NCBI GenBank assembly: GCA_030688365.1
Contig: JAUYIE010000021.1
Location: forward strand, 1 to 64,000
DNA length: 64,000 bases
Reading direction: 5' to 3'
DNA from: a bacterium
GTDB lineage: Bacteria; Patescibacteria; ABY1; JACQRZ01
Part shown: positions 8,196 to 15,815 of the stretch, piece after piece
Layout of the letters: every line of letters starts with the position of its first letter
Position numbering within the stretch: the stretch's first letter is position 1
Notes under the pieces: generated by a model
Database searches by the model: none
The model's input: only the letters and a program-made list of their open reading frames with translations
What the model was told of the DNA's origin: nothing
Position numbers and translations under genes: made by a program

Positions 8196-8686
8196 GTATA
8201 GATATAACGATTGTCAATGTGCTTTTTAGATAACTCATACAGCGCTACACCGGTCGCAACGCCGACATTGAGTGATTCTTTTTTACCTACCATGGGGATA
8301 TGGACGATGTCATCAGCATATTCACGAACCTTGTCAGATATGCCATTGACCTCACTGCCCACGACCAGTGCCATGGGAAATGTGGGGGTATAAGAGGGGA
8401 GATTATGCGCATATGTGTCGGTTTCAAGAGCAACAATACGAACGCCTTCAGATTTTAATTTCAATAGTAATCGGTGGGTTTGGTAGTGCCGTTCCCATGG
8501 AATCCAGTTTTCTGCACCGAGCGCTGTTTTACTTATTTCCTTTCGTGGGGGATAACCGGTATAACCACACAAAAAAATCTTGTCTACACCAAAGACATCC
8601 GCGCAACGGAACAGGGCACCGACGTTGAACAAACTCCGTATATTTTGGGCGATTAAGTACAAAGGAGGTCGCATATATTTATGCAC
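8192..8686 (-). CDS. SpoU/TrmH-family RNA 2'-O-methyltransferase
   Basis: 164 residues, or 160 if translation starts at the ATG at 8674 rather than the GTG at 8686. The SPOUT motifs are clear: NIRSLFNVGALFRCADVFGV, VVGSEVNGIS, and the knot-forming IPMVGKKESLNVGVATGVAL. It contains only the catalytic domain, with no L30e-like substrate-binding domain. It should 2'-O-methylate a ribose in tRNA or rRNA; the target is unknown. Neither start has a good ribosome binding site. Confidence 0.88.
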   Translation of the reverse strand: MHKYMRPPLYLIAQNIRSLFNVGALFRCADVFGVDKIFLCGYTGYPPRKEISKTALGAENWIPWERHYQTHRLLLKLKSEGVRIVALETDTYAHNLPSYTPTFPMALVVGSEVNGISDKVREYADDIVHIPMVGKKESLNVGVATGVALYELSKKHIDNRYIYT

Positions 8687-8759
8687 ACCATATCACCATC
8701 TTGCACTTGTGAAAAGGGATGATATGGTGTTGTCAGAATAATTAATAAACATAGTGTTT

Positions 8760-8867
8760 ATGGAAGAAGAACTGGAGGACACCATGGAGGATGCTGACAT
8801 CCAAACGCCATCGGGAACGATGAGCGATGATGAGGATGCAGACGACGACGAAGAGGAAGACGCGTAG
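8760..8867 (+). CDS. 35-residue highly acidic peptide
   Basis: An ATG at 8760 opens a 35-codon ORF starting MEEELEDTMEDADIQTPSG and ending in a run of Asp and Glu (about half of all residues are acidic). It is directly followed by a very strong terminator, so it has the layout of a single-gene unit. A promoter upstream is not clear. Its low complexity means coding status is uncertain. No family recognised. Confidence 0.45.
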   Translation: MEEELEDTMEDADIQTPSGTMSDDEDADDDEEEDA

Positions 8868-8872
8868 GGATT

Positions 8873-8905
8873 AAAAAAACAGGGTGACACTCACTCTGTT
8901 TTTTT
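8873..8905 (+). terminator. Strong rho-independent terminator
   Basis: A 15-pair stem (one G-T) with a 3-base loop: core ACAGGGTGA/TCACTCTGT flanked by 7 A and 7 T. It ends the acidic-peptide unit just upstream of the pgi promoter. Confidence 0.85.
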
Positions 8906-8932
8906 GTTGTATGGACGAGTATTTGATATACT
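8904..8932 (+). promoter_or_regulatory. Promoter for pgi
   Basis: TTGTTG (8904-8909), 17-base spacer, TATACT (8927-8932) with TG one base before the hexamer (extended -10). pgi starts 28 bases downstream. Confidence 0.7.
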
Positions 8933-8959
8933 ACCATTATATCTCTTTTTTTCATTGCC

Positions 8960-10267
8960 ATGCTTACATTTTCATTCAAAAATAGTCAGATATCTGCGAG
9001 TCAAATCAAACGATATGGCACAGTACTTGCAGGATATGTTGCAACGTTGCAAGATGTTATGAAACAGCGTTCGTATGATTGTTACGAGTCTTCTATTTTA
9101 TTATCCGGAAATCGTCAGGAAATAAAAGAAATTCAAAATCATGCAAAACAATTCATATCCTCGGCATTGCGGTATGTCATCGTGATTGGTATTGGTGGGT
9201 CAAATCTAGGCGCAAAAGCGATATATGATGCGTTATTGGGCTCTACAGACACTATTTCAATACAACGGTTTCCCAAATTGATATGCCTTGATACGTGTGA
9301 TGTCCATACCGCGCAAACAGTGATGCAGACATTACAACAAGAGATCGTATCTTCAGATCAATATATTATCAACGTCATTAGCAAGTCAGGCAGTACCGCC
9401 GAGACAGTTGCAAATACGGCATACTTTTTTCAAATGGGTGCACAAAAGTTGCCGGAGTTTGAAAAACGGGTAGTAATCACTACGGACGAGGATAGTGTTC
9501 TATGGAAGATGTCCAAGGAAAAAGGATACACATCATTGGCAATTCCAAAAAAGGTGGGCGGGCGGTATTCTGCATTTTCATCGGTCGGTTTATTCCCCCT
9601 TGCATGTCTCGGTATTGATATTGCACAGGTGTGTAAAGGAGCGCAATGGGCGTTGAGACAGGGTATATCGGATCGTATTGAGAAAAACCCTTCCGCACAG
9701 TCGGCAATCGCGTTGGTCAGTCAATATACAAAACGCAACGTCATACATGATACATTTTTTTTCGCACCTGCACTGGAGACATTGGGAAAATGGTATCGCC
9801 AGCTTTTCGCAGAGAGTTTGGGAAAAGTCCCCCTTGGTAAAAAAAATACAAAGGCGATCGGCATCACACCGACTGTATCAATTGGATCCACAGACTTGCA
9901 CTCCATGGCGCAGTTGTATCTGGCAAATCCTACTTCGCGGTTCACAACATTTGTTTCTATTGCCAAGACAATAGACACACCACGATTGAATGGCAGTGAG
10001 TGGACGGCTTTAGTACCGGGATTACAAGGACAAACCCTCCATGGACTCATGAAGACTATTTATCAAGGAGTCGTCAATACATATACTGCAAAAAAAATGC
10101 CATTTGTGCAGATTGACATGAAAGAATGTTCTGCATTTACACTGGGCGCGTTTATGCAGATGAAGATGTTGGAAGTGATGTATTGCGCGCATGTACTCGG
10201 GGTCAATGCATTTGATCAGCCCCATGTAGAGATCTACAAAAAAGAAGTGAGAAAGTTATTGAAATAA
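8960..10267 (+). CDS. pgi: Glucose-6-phosphate isomerase
   Basis: 435 residues. SIS-fold sugar-phosphate binding motifs are present: VIGIGGSNLGAKAIYDALLG, NVISKSGSTAETVANT, the PGI signature KKVGGRYSAFSSVGLFPL, and the C-terminal VNAFDQPHVEIYKKEVRKLL. It interconverts glucose-6-phosphate and fructose-6-phosphate in glycolysis or sugar-nucleotide supply. The length matches the compact bacterial form. It appears monocistronic: own promoter upstream, minus-strand gene downstream. Confidence 0.95.
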   Translation: MLTFSFKNSQISASQIKRYGTVLAGYVATLQDVMKQRSYDCYESSILLSGNRQEIKEIQNHAKQFISSALRYVIVIGIGGSNLGAKAIYDALLGSTDTISIQRFPKLICLDTCDVHTAQTVMQTLQQEIVSSDQYIINVISKSGSTAETVANTAYFFQMGAQKLPEFEKRVVITTDEDSVLWKMSKEKGYTSLAIPKKVGGRYSAFSSVGLFPLACLGIDIAQVCKGAQWALRQGISDRIEKNPSAQSAIALVSQYTKRNVIHDTFFFAPALETLGKWYRQLFAESLGKVPLGKKNTKAIGITPTVSIGSTDLHSMAQLYLANPTSRFTTFVSIAKTIDTPRLNGSEWTALVPGLQGQTLHGLMKTIYQGVVNTYTAKKMPFVQIDMKECSAFTLGAFMQMKMLEVMYCAHVLGVNAFDQPHVEIYKKEVRKLLK

Positions 10268-10269
10268 AA

Positions 10270-10300
10270 AAGCGCCCCAGGATGCATTAGCGCTCCTGGG
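10270..10300 (-). terminator. Terminator for the minus-strand gene at 10307
   Basis: Read on the minus strand, CCCAGGA pairs with TCCTGGG and is followed by GGCGC then a T run. On the plus strand there is no T run, so it mainly serves the minus-strand gene. Confidence 0.65.
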
Positions 10301-10306
10301 TAAAAA

Positions 10307-10654
10307 CTAGCTTTTGTGTGGCTTTATATACAGCCACCAATGAAGACCCTTGTAATTTCGATCTCCATATAAGTCAAATTTTTTCTCGACGCCTTTGTCG
10401 GGAGACAGACATACGATTCTCTCCAGTATGATAGGTTTATTACTTTCTTCTTCGAGAGTAATAAACAAAGGGCATTCCTTATGATTGTGGATTGCTTGTT
10501 CTATCTTTTTCAACGAATCTAAATGATCGTCGTAGGCGTTTGATAGATGAGCAATGACATTTTTATTTCTGGATGACATCCAAAATTCAAAAGATTCCTT
10601 TACTACGGGAGAGTGTGAAAAAAAAGCCACTAAATTTAAAAGCAACAACGGCAT
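10307..10654 (-). CDS. Hypothetical protein
   Basis: 115 residues. The start is supported by AAAGGGAG seven bases upstream. The N-terminus MPLLLLNLVAFFSHSPVVKE is hydrophobic, but this stretch is too short to call a signal peptide. The rest is mixed alpha/beta with a Trp-rich end (GLHWWLYIKPHKS). No family recognised. It has its own terminator. Confidence 0.65.
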   Translation of the reverse strand: MPLLLLNLVAFFSHSPVVKESFEFWMSSRNKNVIAHLSNAYDDHLDSLKKIEQAIHNHKECPLFITLEEESNKPIILERIVCLSPDKGVEKKFDLYGDRNYKGLHWWLYIKPHKS

Positions 10655-10746
10655 TTTTGTTCTCCCTTTTTAAAATACACGACCATAATAATTATACACC
10701 TTCTTTGGTCTACTACAACATGATTTTTTGTCAATAAGTACAATAA

Positions 10747-10774
10747 CAAAACCCCGCATGGTTACGAGGTTTTG
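10747..10774 (-). terminator. Terminator for the cysteine-rich gene
   Basis: CAAAACCCCG (10747-10756) and CGAGGTTTTG (10765-10774) form a 10-pair stem with one wobble. On the minus strand it is followed by TTATT. Confidence 0.7.
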
Positions 10775-10791
10775 TCTAAAACAGTGGATAA

Positions 10792-10956
10792 CTAGCAGGT
10801 GCAGTTGCTTTCAATTTCCTGACAATTTACGCACTTATTCTCGCACGTACCGCCACAATCGCAATGTCGTTCTCCTCCGCAGTCCATGGCGCATTGAGCG
10901 CACTGGGTTCCATCTGCGGGACTGCCACATTGGGCACACTTCATTTCTCCTTCCAT
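10792..10956 (-). CDS. Small cysteine-rich metal-binding-type protein
   Basis: 54 codons from the ATG at 10956, or 50 from the ATG at 10944 (MKCAQCGSPADGTQC). Numbered from the second start there are 12 cysteines in 50 residues (3, 6, 15, 18, 22, 28, 30, 34, 38, 41, 48, 50). Many are in CxxC or CxC pairs, plus one His next to Cys28. This looks like a metallothionein-like or zinc-cluster protein. The purine-rich GGAAGGAG lies between the two candidate starts, which complicates the choice. A terminator follows directly. Known metallothionein families are not obviously matched. Confidence 0.75.
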   Translation of the reverse strand: MEGEMKCAQCGSPADGTQCAQCAMDCGGERHCDCGGTCENKCVNCQEIESNCTC

Positions 10957-11005
10957 AGAAGTGATGGATTATGTATTATACATCGTTAGTACAATATTGT
11001 TATAT

Positions 11006-11857
11006 ATGAGTGTGAATCGTACAAAAAAATCTGTCAAATTGTTACCCCGACGTATACGGCAATTTCAACAGATTATTTGGGATTATTATGAAAAAAATGG
11101 TAGACATGATCTTCCGTGGCGTCTTACCGATGATACATATACCATTTTTATTTCAGAAATAATGTTGCAACAAACGCAAGTACCGCGAGTGTTGATAAAA
11201 TATCCCGAGTTTTTAGGAGAATTTCCTGATATAAACACACTCGCGCGAGCATCACTTGCAAACATCCTCAACGTGTGGCAAGGGATGGGATACAACCGCA
11301 GAGCGATTTTTTTAAAAAAAGCGGCACGCGAAATCATTGAGAAGTACGACGGAAACATACCCAACAATGTTATTGATCTAGAGAGCTTACCTGGTATCGG
11401 CATACACACTGCCGGTGCTATCATGGCTTTTGCGTTTAACGCCCCTGTTGTTTTTATTGAAACCAACATACGTCGGACGTTTATTCATCATTTTTTTCAA
11501 GAAGATGCTGATGTATCTGATACAGAGATACTTCCGTTGGTGCGTGCGACACTGCCGGTGGATCGCCCGCGAGATTGGTACAATGCATTGATGGATTATG
11601 GCTCGTATGTGGCTAAAAATGTCGCCAATCCCAATCACAAGAGTCGGCATTATAAAAAACAGAGTTCGTTTGATACGTCCGTGCGTAAAGTGCGAGGTGT
11701 GATAATCAACACTCTTACCAGATCAAAGGATGGAATAATATTCAACAAAGAATTGGATGCACTACCCTTTGAGCGTGAACGGATTAATATGGCGCTTGCA
11801 GGTTTGATGGCCGAAGATTTTTTGAAGAAAAAAAGGAATGGATATGGTATTTCATAA
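11006..11857 (+). CDS. MutY/HhH-GPD-type DNA glycosylase lacking the [4Fe-4S] cluster
   Basis: 283 residues from the ATG at 11006; the frame is open upstream, but the conserved part begins at RRIRQFQQIIWDYYEKNGRHDLPWR. MutY features are FISEIMLQQTQVPRV with Glu51, WQGMGYNRRA, and the HhH LPGIGIHTAGAIMAFAF. The catalytic-Asp position reads VFIETNIRRTF, with Glu152 instead of Asp. The C-terminal region that normally holds four iron-sulfur cysteines has none, and there is no MutT-like domain. It probably removes adenine opposite oxidised guanine or another damaged base. Confidence 0.8.
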   Translation: MSVNRTKKSVKLLPRRIRQFQQIIWDYYEKNGRHDLPWRLTDDTYTIFISEIMLQQTQVPRVLIKYPEFLGEFPDINTLARASLANILNVWQGMGYNRRAIFLKKAAREIIEKYDGNIPNNVIDLESLPGIGIHTAGAIMAFAFNAPVVFIETNIRRTFIHHFFQEDADVSDTEILPLVRATLPVDRPRDWYNALMDYGSYVAKNVANPNHKSRHYKKQSSFDTSVRKVRGVIINTLTRSKDGIIFNKELDALPFERERINMALAGLMAEDFLKKKRNGYGIS

Positions 11858-11884
11858 CTATTTCACGATTTTCTATCAATTTGG

Positions 11885-11890
11885 TATAAT
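11885..11890 (+). promoter_or_regulatory. Extended -10 for the 11921 operon
   Basis: TGGTATAAT, with a weak TTCACG 17 bases upstream. The first gene starts 31 bases downstream. Confidence 0.55.
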
Positions 11891-11920
11891 AACGATATAA
11901 TTTTGTAGCAATTATTTTTT

Positions 11921-12496
11921 ATGTATACTCCCTACAGTCAAAAAGCATCAATCATGATTATATCTCTTGTCGGATGTATCGCATTATGGATTTTGGTAGT
12001 GGCCTTTGCAAATATGAACTATGAGATTGCTATGATAGAAAGAGATGTTGCGGAGTTAAAAGCAAACAGATTGGCAATGGAAACAACGCAACAGTACACA
12101 AATATTTCCAATAAGTTTTCGTTTGAATATCCTTTGAAATGGTATATCAATGATAATATCAAGCAGGATGGCATGTTGTTATTGGATCCTGACGCGACGT
12201 TTGCAAATCGTGCACCTATTCAAATAAGTGTGCAATCAGCCACAAAGGCAAAAGCATTGATGGAGACAATTGATGGAGACAAGGCCGTTGCAGACGAATC
12301 TGTTATGCTTGGCACTACACCGGCAATACAGGTCATGTATGACGAAAGTGGTGAAGAATCCGTAGGAACGGCATATTTTATTGATCTTGATGCGAAAAAT
12401 ACCGTCGTGATAGAGGTAGTCAGTGGTAATGGTCCTGCAGATCCTGCTCAAATGGCATTAGAAACGATATTGAAAACATTTACCATCCAGCAATAA
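11921..12496 (+). CDS. Membrane-anchored protein with PsbP-like domain
   Basis: 191 residues: one N-terminal membrane helix (about 10-32, MIISLVGCIALWILVVAFA), a short coiled linker, then an extracellular domain beginning NKFSFEYPLKWYINDN. This FxYPxxW start, with a VxIEVVSGNG strand and ILKTFTI at the end, resembles PsbP-like domains common in secreted bacterial proteins. The same layout occurs at 40259 and 41340. No enzymatic motif. It starts an operon with the next gene, one base apart. Confidence 0.65.
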   Translation: MYTPYSQKASIMIISLVGCIALWILVVAFANMNYEIAMIERDVAELKANRLAMETTQQYTNISNKFSFEYPLKWYINDNIKQDGMLLLDPDATFANRAPIQISVQSATKAKALMETIDGDKAVADESVMLGTTPAIQVMYDESGEESVGTAYFIDLDAKNTVVIEVVSGNGPADPAQMALETILKTFTIQQ

Positions 12497-12497
12497 T

Positions 12498-12839
12498 ATG
12501 AAGGCAAAAAAGACAGCTTTGGTTGGTGATTCATCTGTACCACTCGCTCATGAAGAAGGAACACGCATTATCTTTGCAACCGTTCATGATATTGTTTTTA
12601 GTGCGACTGAAAGTCCTCAACCCGGCATTACCGTGGTGTTGGAGTCGCAAGATACTGACAATGATCAATTATTGTGCGTGCGAACAAACGAAGCGGGTAA
12701 GCTTCCTATTTCTCACGACCTACCTGACGGCGCATATATGATGACCATGTTGTATACTGATCGCGTGGAACGTCAGCCAATCTTTATTGGACAACCAAAA
12801 GGAGGCAAACCCAAAGGGAGTGTGAGGAAATTGGCGTAG
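12498..12839 (+). CDS. Hypothetical protein, possible beta-sandwich
   Basis: 113 residues, beginning one base after the upstream stop. No signal peptide. The middle (GITVVLESQDTDNDQLLCVR, then TNEAGKLPISHDLPDGAYMM) looks like a transthyretin or CNA-B type beta-sandwich that carries default values of a prealbumin-like fold. The C-terminus is Gly/Lys-rich. The function is unknown; co-translation with the anchored protein is likely. Confidence 0.55.
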   Translation: MKAKKTALVGDSSVPLAHEEGTRIIFATVHDIVFSATESPQPGITVVLESQDTDNDQLLCVRTNEAGKLPISHDLPDGAYMMTMLYTDRVERQPIFIGQPKGGKPKGSVRKLA

Positions 12840-12841
12840 GG

Positions 12842-12880
12842 AACTTTATAAAGTGCCGTTATTTTGCGTAACTTTATAAA
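12842..12880. repeat. Two direct copies of AACTTTATAAA upstream of rhuM
   Basis: AACTTTATAAA at 12842-12852 and 12870-12880, 28 bases apart. Each contains the palindrome TTTATAAA. They lie just upstream of the RhuM gene and could be operator sites. Confidence 0.5.
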
Positions 12881-12908
12881 ATTTGGTATTGCGAAAAAAT
12901 GATGTAAT

Positions 12909-13937
12909 ATGTCGGATATGGAACAACCAAACTCACAAATCGTCATATATAAAGATCAGGATGGAAACATTAAGATTGATGTTCGTTTTGATGGTGATAC
13001 CGTGTGGTTGACGCAAAATGCCATGGCAGAGCTTTTTCAGACAACAAAGCAAAATGTCAGTCAGCATATCAAAAATATCACAGAAGATGGAGAATTATCA
13101 GAAAATTCAACTGTAAAGAATTTCTTTACAGTTCAAAAAGAAGGCGAAAGAGAGGTTGGGCGGGATGTGGAATTCTACAATCTAGACCTCATTATCGCTG
13201 TTGGGTACCGAGTAAAGTCATCACAAGGCACCGCATTTCGCAGGTGGGCAACGGAACGGCTTTCAGAGTACATCGTCAAAGGCTTTGTGATAGACAGTGA
13301 ACGGTTAAAGAATCCTGATCTTCCTTTTGACTATTTTGAGGAGCTTGAACGGACTATCGCGGATATTCGTACCAGCGAAAAGAGATTTTATCGCAAAATA
13401 ACTGATATCTACGCGACGAGTGTAGATTATGACCCCACAAACGATCAAAGTATTCTGTTTTTTCAAACAGTGCAGAACAAAGTCCATTATGCTGTGACCG
13501 GTAGTACCGCAGCAGAAATTGTCGTGGGTAGGATAGACAGTGGTAAAAAGAATCTAGGACTGGAATCTTTTAGAGGTACCAAGCCTACAAAAGAAGAAGC
13601 CATTATTGCAAAAAATTATTATAACAAGGAAGAGCTAGCACAACTCAATGCACTGGTTGAACAGTATTTGATATTCGCAACAGAACAAGCTCGTCGCAGG
13701 GTGCCCATGACAATGAATGATTGGGTAGAAAAACTGCATGGATTTTTGACTATCAATGATAGGAATATCTTGCATGATGCGGGCAAGATTTCTCACGAAT
13801 TGATGGTAGAAATTGCTGGGGCGAAATTTGATGAGTATAAGCATATGGAAGCAAGGCAAGATGTTGATTTTGACGAGGTCGCACTAAAGGCGATTGAGAG
13901 TGCAAGAGGGAGAGATATTTCCAAAAAGATTATATGA
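12909..13937 (+). CDS. RhuM-family (virulence RhuM) protein
   Basis: 342 residues. The N-terminal half is diagnostic: VDIRFDGDTVWLTQNAM-type block (here KIDVRFDGDTVWLTQNAMAE), LFQTTKQNVSQHIKNITEDG, the ENSTVKNFFTVQKEG segment and FYNLDLIIAVGYRVKSSQGT. The C-terminal half is helical and carries a Fic/Doc-like look (LHGFLTINDRNILHDAGKIS) without a clear HxFx(D/E)GNGR motif. RhuM proteins are found in genomic islands and their biochemical role is unclear. The stop overlaps the Nudix start (ATGA), so the pair is translationally coupled. Confidence 0.85.
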   Translation: MSDMEQPNSQIVIYKDQDGNIKIDVRFDGDTVWLTQNAMAELFQTTKQNVSQHIKNITEDGELSENSTVKNFFTVQKEGEREVGRDVEFYNLDLIIAVGYRVKSSQGTAFRRWATERLSEYIVKGFVIDSERLKNPDLPFDYFEELERTIADIRTSEKRFYRKITDIYATSVDYDPTNDQSILFFQTVQNKVHYAVTGSTAAEIVVGRIDSGKKNLGLESFRGTKPTKEEAIIAKNYYNKEELAQLNALVEQYLIFATEQARRRVPMTMNDWVEKLHGFLTINDRNILHDAGKISHELMVEIAGAKFDEYKHMEARQDVDFDEVALKAIESARGRDISKKII

Positions 13938-14350
13938 AAAAAGGACTTATCGTACATGCGCTTCTCTACAACCAAAAACACGAGGTGCTTTTGATTCGCA
14001 GATCTTTGGTAGACGATGTCTTGCCCGGTATGTGGGATATCCCAGGAGGAACGCTTGAAGACGGAGAGGATTTACAAAATGGCGCTGTCCGAGAGGTAAA
14101 AGAGGAAACGGGCTTAGATATCAAAAATCTTAATTTGTTTCACTACACTTCAAACGTTGACCAGACAAAGGATATTGAGTTTATTCGGCTTATTTTTATC
14201 GGTCAGTGTGATGATACCGAGATAGTGTTAAATCCAGAGGATCATGATGAATATCGCTGGGTGTCGTTGGATAAACCACTTGAAGATATTGCGATGGTGG
14301 AGTATTTGCCTGATCTTATTCAAATGCTTCAAACAAGGGACATCAATTGA
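13934..14350 (+). CDS. Nudix hydrolase
   Basis: 138 residues with a perfect Nudix box: G(x5)E(x7)REVKEETGL within GTLEDGEDLQNGAVREVKEE. The upstream VLLIRRSLVDDVLPGMWDIP is typical of MutT-like enzymes. It hydrolyses a nucleoside diphosphate-X compound; the substrate is unknown. It overlaps rhuM by four bases. The next gene is convergent. Confidence 0.9.
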   Translation: MKKGLIVHALLYNQKHEVLLIRRSLVDDVLPGMWDIPGGTLEDGEDLQNGAVREVKEETGLDIKNLNLFHYTSNVDQTKDIEFIRLIFIGQCDDTEIVLNPEDHDEYRWVSLDKPLEDIAMVEYLPDLIQMLQTRDIN

Positions 14351-14362
14351 TCAGGTATTATC

Positions 14363-14983
14363 CTACAAAATAATCACCTCGCCATCTGCAAGCGTTTTAA
14401 ATGGCATGTTATTTTTTGTCATATATTCAACGGTTTTTTGTGCGCTTTCGGATTCTATATGATCTGAATTGTAATGCGGGATTATGGAATACGGGAGAAT
14501 ATGTAGACCACCCCAAATAACTTCCAAGTTGTCCCCATAGGGTTTTGCTGTCGGATCATCCATGAGTTCCATGCCATGTAACGTTGGTGCCAATACACAG
14601 ATGCCAGCGCTATATCCTCCATACAGCAGATCATCTCTGGTGGCTAATTTTTTTATAATCACATCAAAACCGCTCATCCTCATCGCTTGTCTCAAGACGA
14701 AAATGTTGCCTCCGCGCACCCAGATGACGCCAGATTCAGAAAGTTTTTTTTCTAATTCAGTCGGGTTATCAAAATAATCGCGTAGATCAACGAGCTCAAC
14801 ATCTAGGCCGAGCGTTGTAAGTTGATTCATATCAGATTGTTCACTGATTTTGCGTCTTTCTAGACCATCTGAAAAATCAAGAGCGTTGGGGATATAAGCA
14901 GTTTTTTTGTTCACTGCAGACAGCAGTGTTTTCAGCTTTTCAATCTCGTTTCCCAGTTTGTATGAGGATAGGTAGAGTTTCAT
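14363..14983 (-). CDS. Peptidase S51 family protein (dipeptidase E-like), copy 1
   Basis: 206 residues. The class I glutamine amidotransferase-like fold of S51 peptidases is indicated by YIPNALDF, VIWVRGGNIFVLRQAM, the nucleophile elbow GGYSAGICVLAP, and a downstream His in IIPHYNSDHIES. The nucleophile is Ser, as in aspartyl dipeptidase and cyanophycinase. It follows a second S51 gene by 4 bases, so the two form a tandem operon of divergent paralogues. The substrate is unknown. Confidence 0.85.
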   Translation of the reverse strand: MKLYLSSYKLGNEIEKLKTLLSAVNKKTAYIPNALDFSDGLERRKISEQSDMNQLTTLGLDVELVDLRDYFDNPTELEKKLSESGVIWVRGGNIFVLRQAMRMSGFDVIIKKLATRDDLLYGGYSAGICVLAPTLHGMELMDDPTAKPYGDNLEVIWGGLHILPYSIIPHYNSDHIESESAQKTVEYMTKNNMPFKTLADGEVIIL

Positions 14984-14987
14984 AGAA

Positions 14988-15737
14988 TTATTTTCTCAAC
15001 AAATCAGAAAGTGGTAAGAATTTTTTCTCTTTTGCAATCAAAATGTGATGAAACGTTCCCTTTGCCCAAAAAACCTTATACGCATTTGCCATTTTCTTGG
15101 AAGAAATAATGCGGTACGTCTCATCAATGATTTCGATCGCGCAACAGTTATCAATCGCAACTGCTATTCCCTCTGTCTTTTTCATCATTTTCTTCAGGTC
15201 AGATTTACGGTCTTTTTCAAAATCATAATGAGGACATAAAAGGGCAGAGACCAAGTTTAATCCTGAAACTTTTATCAATGGGGCGTTCGGGTTTTTCATT
15301 TTTCGAGAATCAGAGTTGCCGTACTTGAACCAGCAAATCGCGCCCGCGCTCAATCCAGAAAGCACGATTCCTTTGTCGTATGCCTGCCTTAAGAGTACAA
15401 CCACGCCGTATTTTTTCCACGCCTGCATCATTTTCAACGTATCTCCACCCCCAACGTAGATAATATCAGCAGACAAAATTTTATTCTTTATTTCTTGTTG
15501 TGTGAGTGCGCCCTTCAGAAGATACAACACTTCTGTTCTACACCCCAGCTTTTTACCAAAATAGTTTTTGACTGTTTCAAAATAGGATTCACTGTCCCCG
15601 CTGGCGGTAGGAATAAAAAGCAGAACAGGATTTTTCTTGCCAGTCAGTTTGATAATTTCTTTATCAATTTTTGTTGTCTCAATGGGATAGCCTGGTCTGC
15701 CTATATCCCCACCACCGATGGCAATGATTTTCTTCAT
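14988..15737 (-). CDS. Peptidase S51 family protein, copy 2
   Basis: 249 residues. IIAIGGGDIGRPG at the N-terminus, LLFIPTASGDSESY, ADIIYVGGGDTLKMMQAWKK, the nucleophile elbow SGLSAGAICWFKYG, and the His motif LLCPHYDFEKDR place it in the S51 family, close to the E. coli PepE type of peptidase. It is the first gene of the minus-strand pair. The surrounding plus-strand genes (Nudix, kinase) are unrelated. Confidence 0.87.
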   Translation of the reverse strand: MKKIIAIGGGDIGRPGYPIETTKIDKEIIKLTGKKNPVLLFIPTASGDSESYFETVKNYFGKKLGCRTEVLYLLKGALTQQEIKNKILSADIIYVGGGDTLKMMQAWKKYGVVVLLRQAYDKGIVLSGLSAGAICWFKYGNSDSRKMKNPNAPLIKVSGLNLVSALLCPHYDFEKDRKSDLKKMMKKTEGIAVAIDNCCAIEIIDETYRIISSKKMANAYKVFWAKGTFHHILIAKEKKFLPLSDLLRK

Positions 15738-15815
15738 ATGGTGTACTTTTTAAAGCGTTTATTATGATATAGTGTAGTAGTAATGACTTATTAATACAAA
15801 TAGAAAGGAGGAGAA

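Noticed and set aside
10728..10958. Plus-strand ORF opposite the cysteine-rich gene
   Set aside because: It is the antisense of the 12-Cys ORF, which has a terminator on its own strand and a coherent cysteine pattern.
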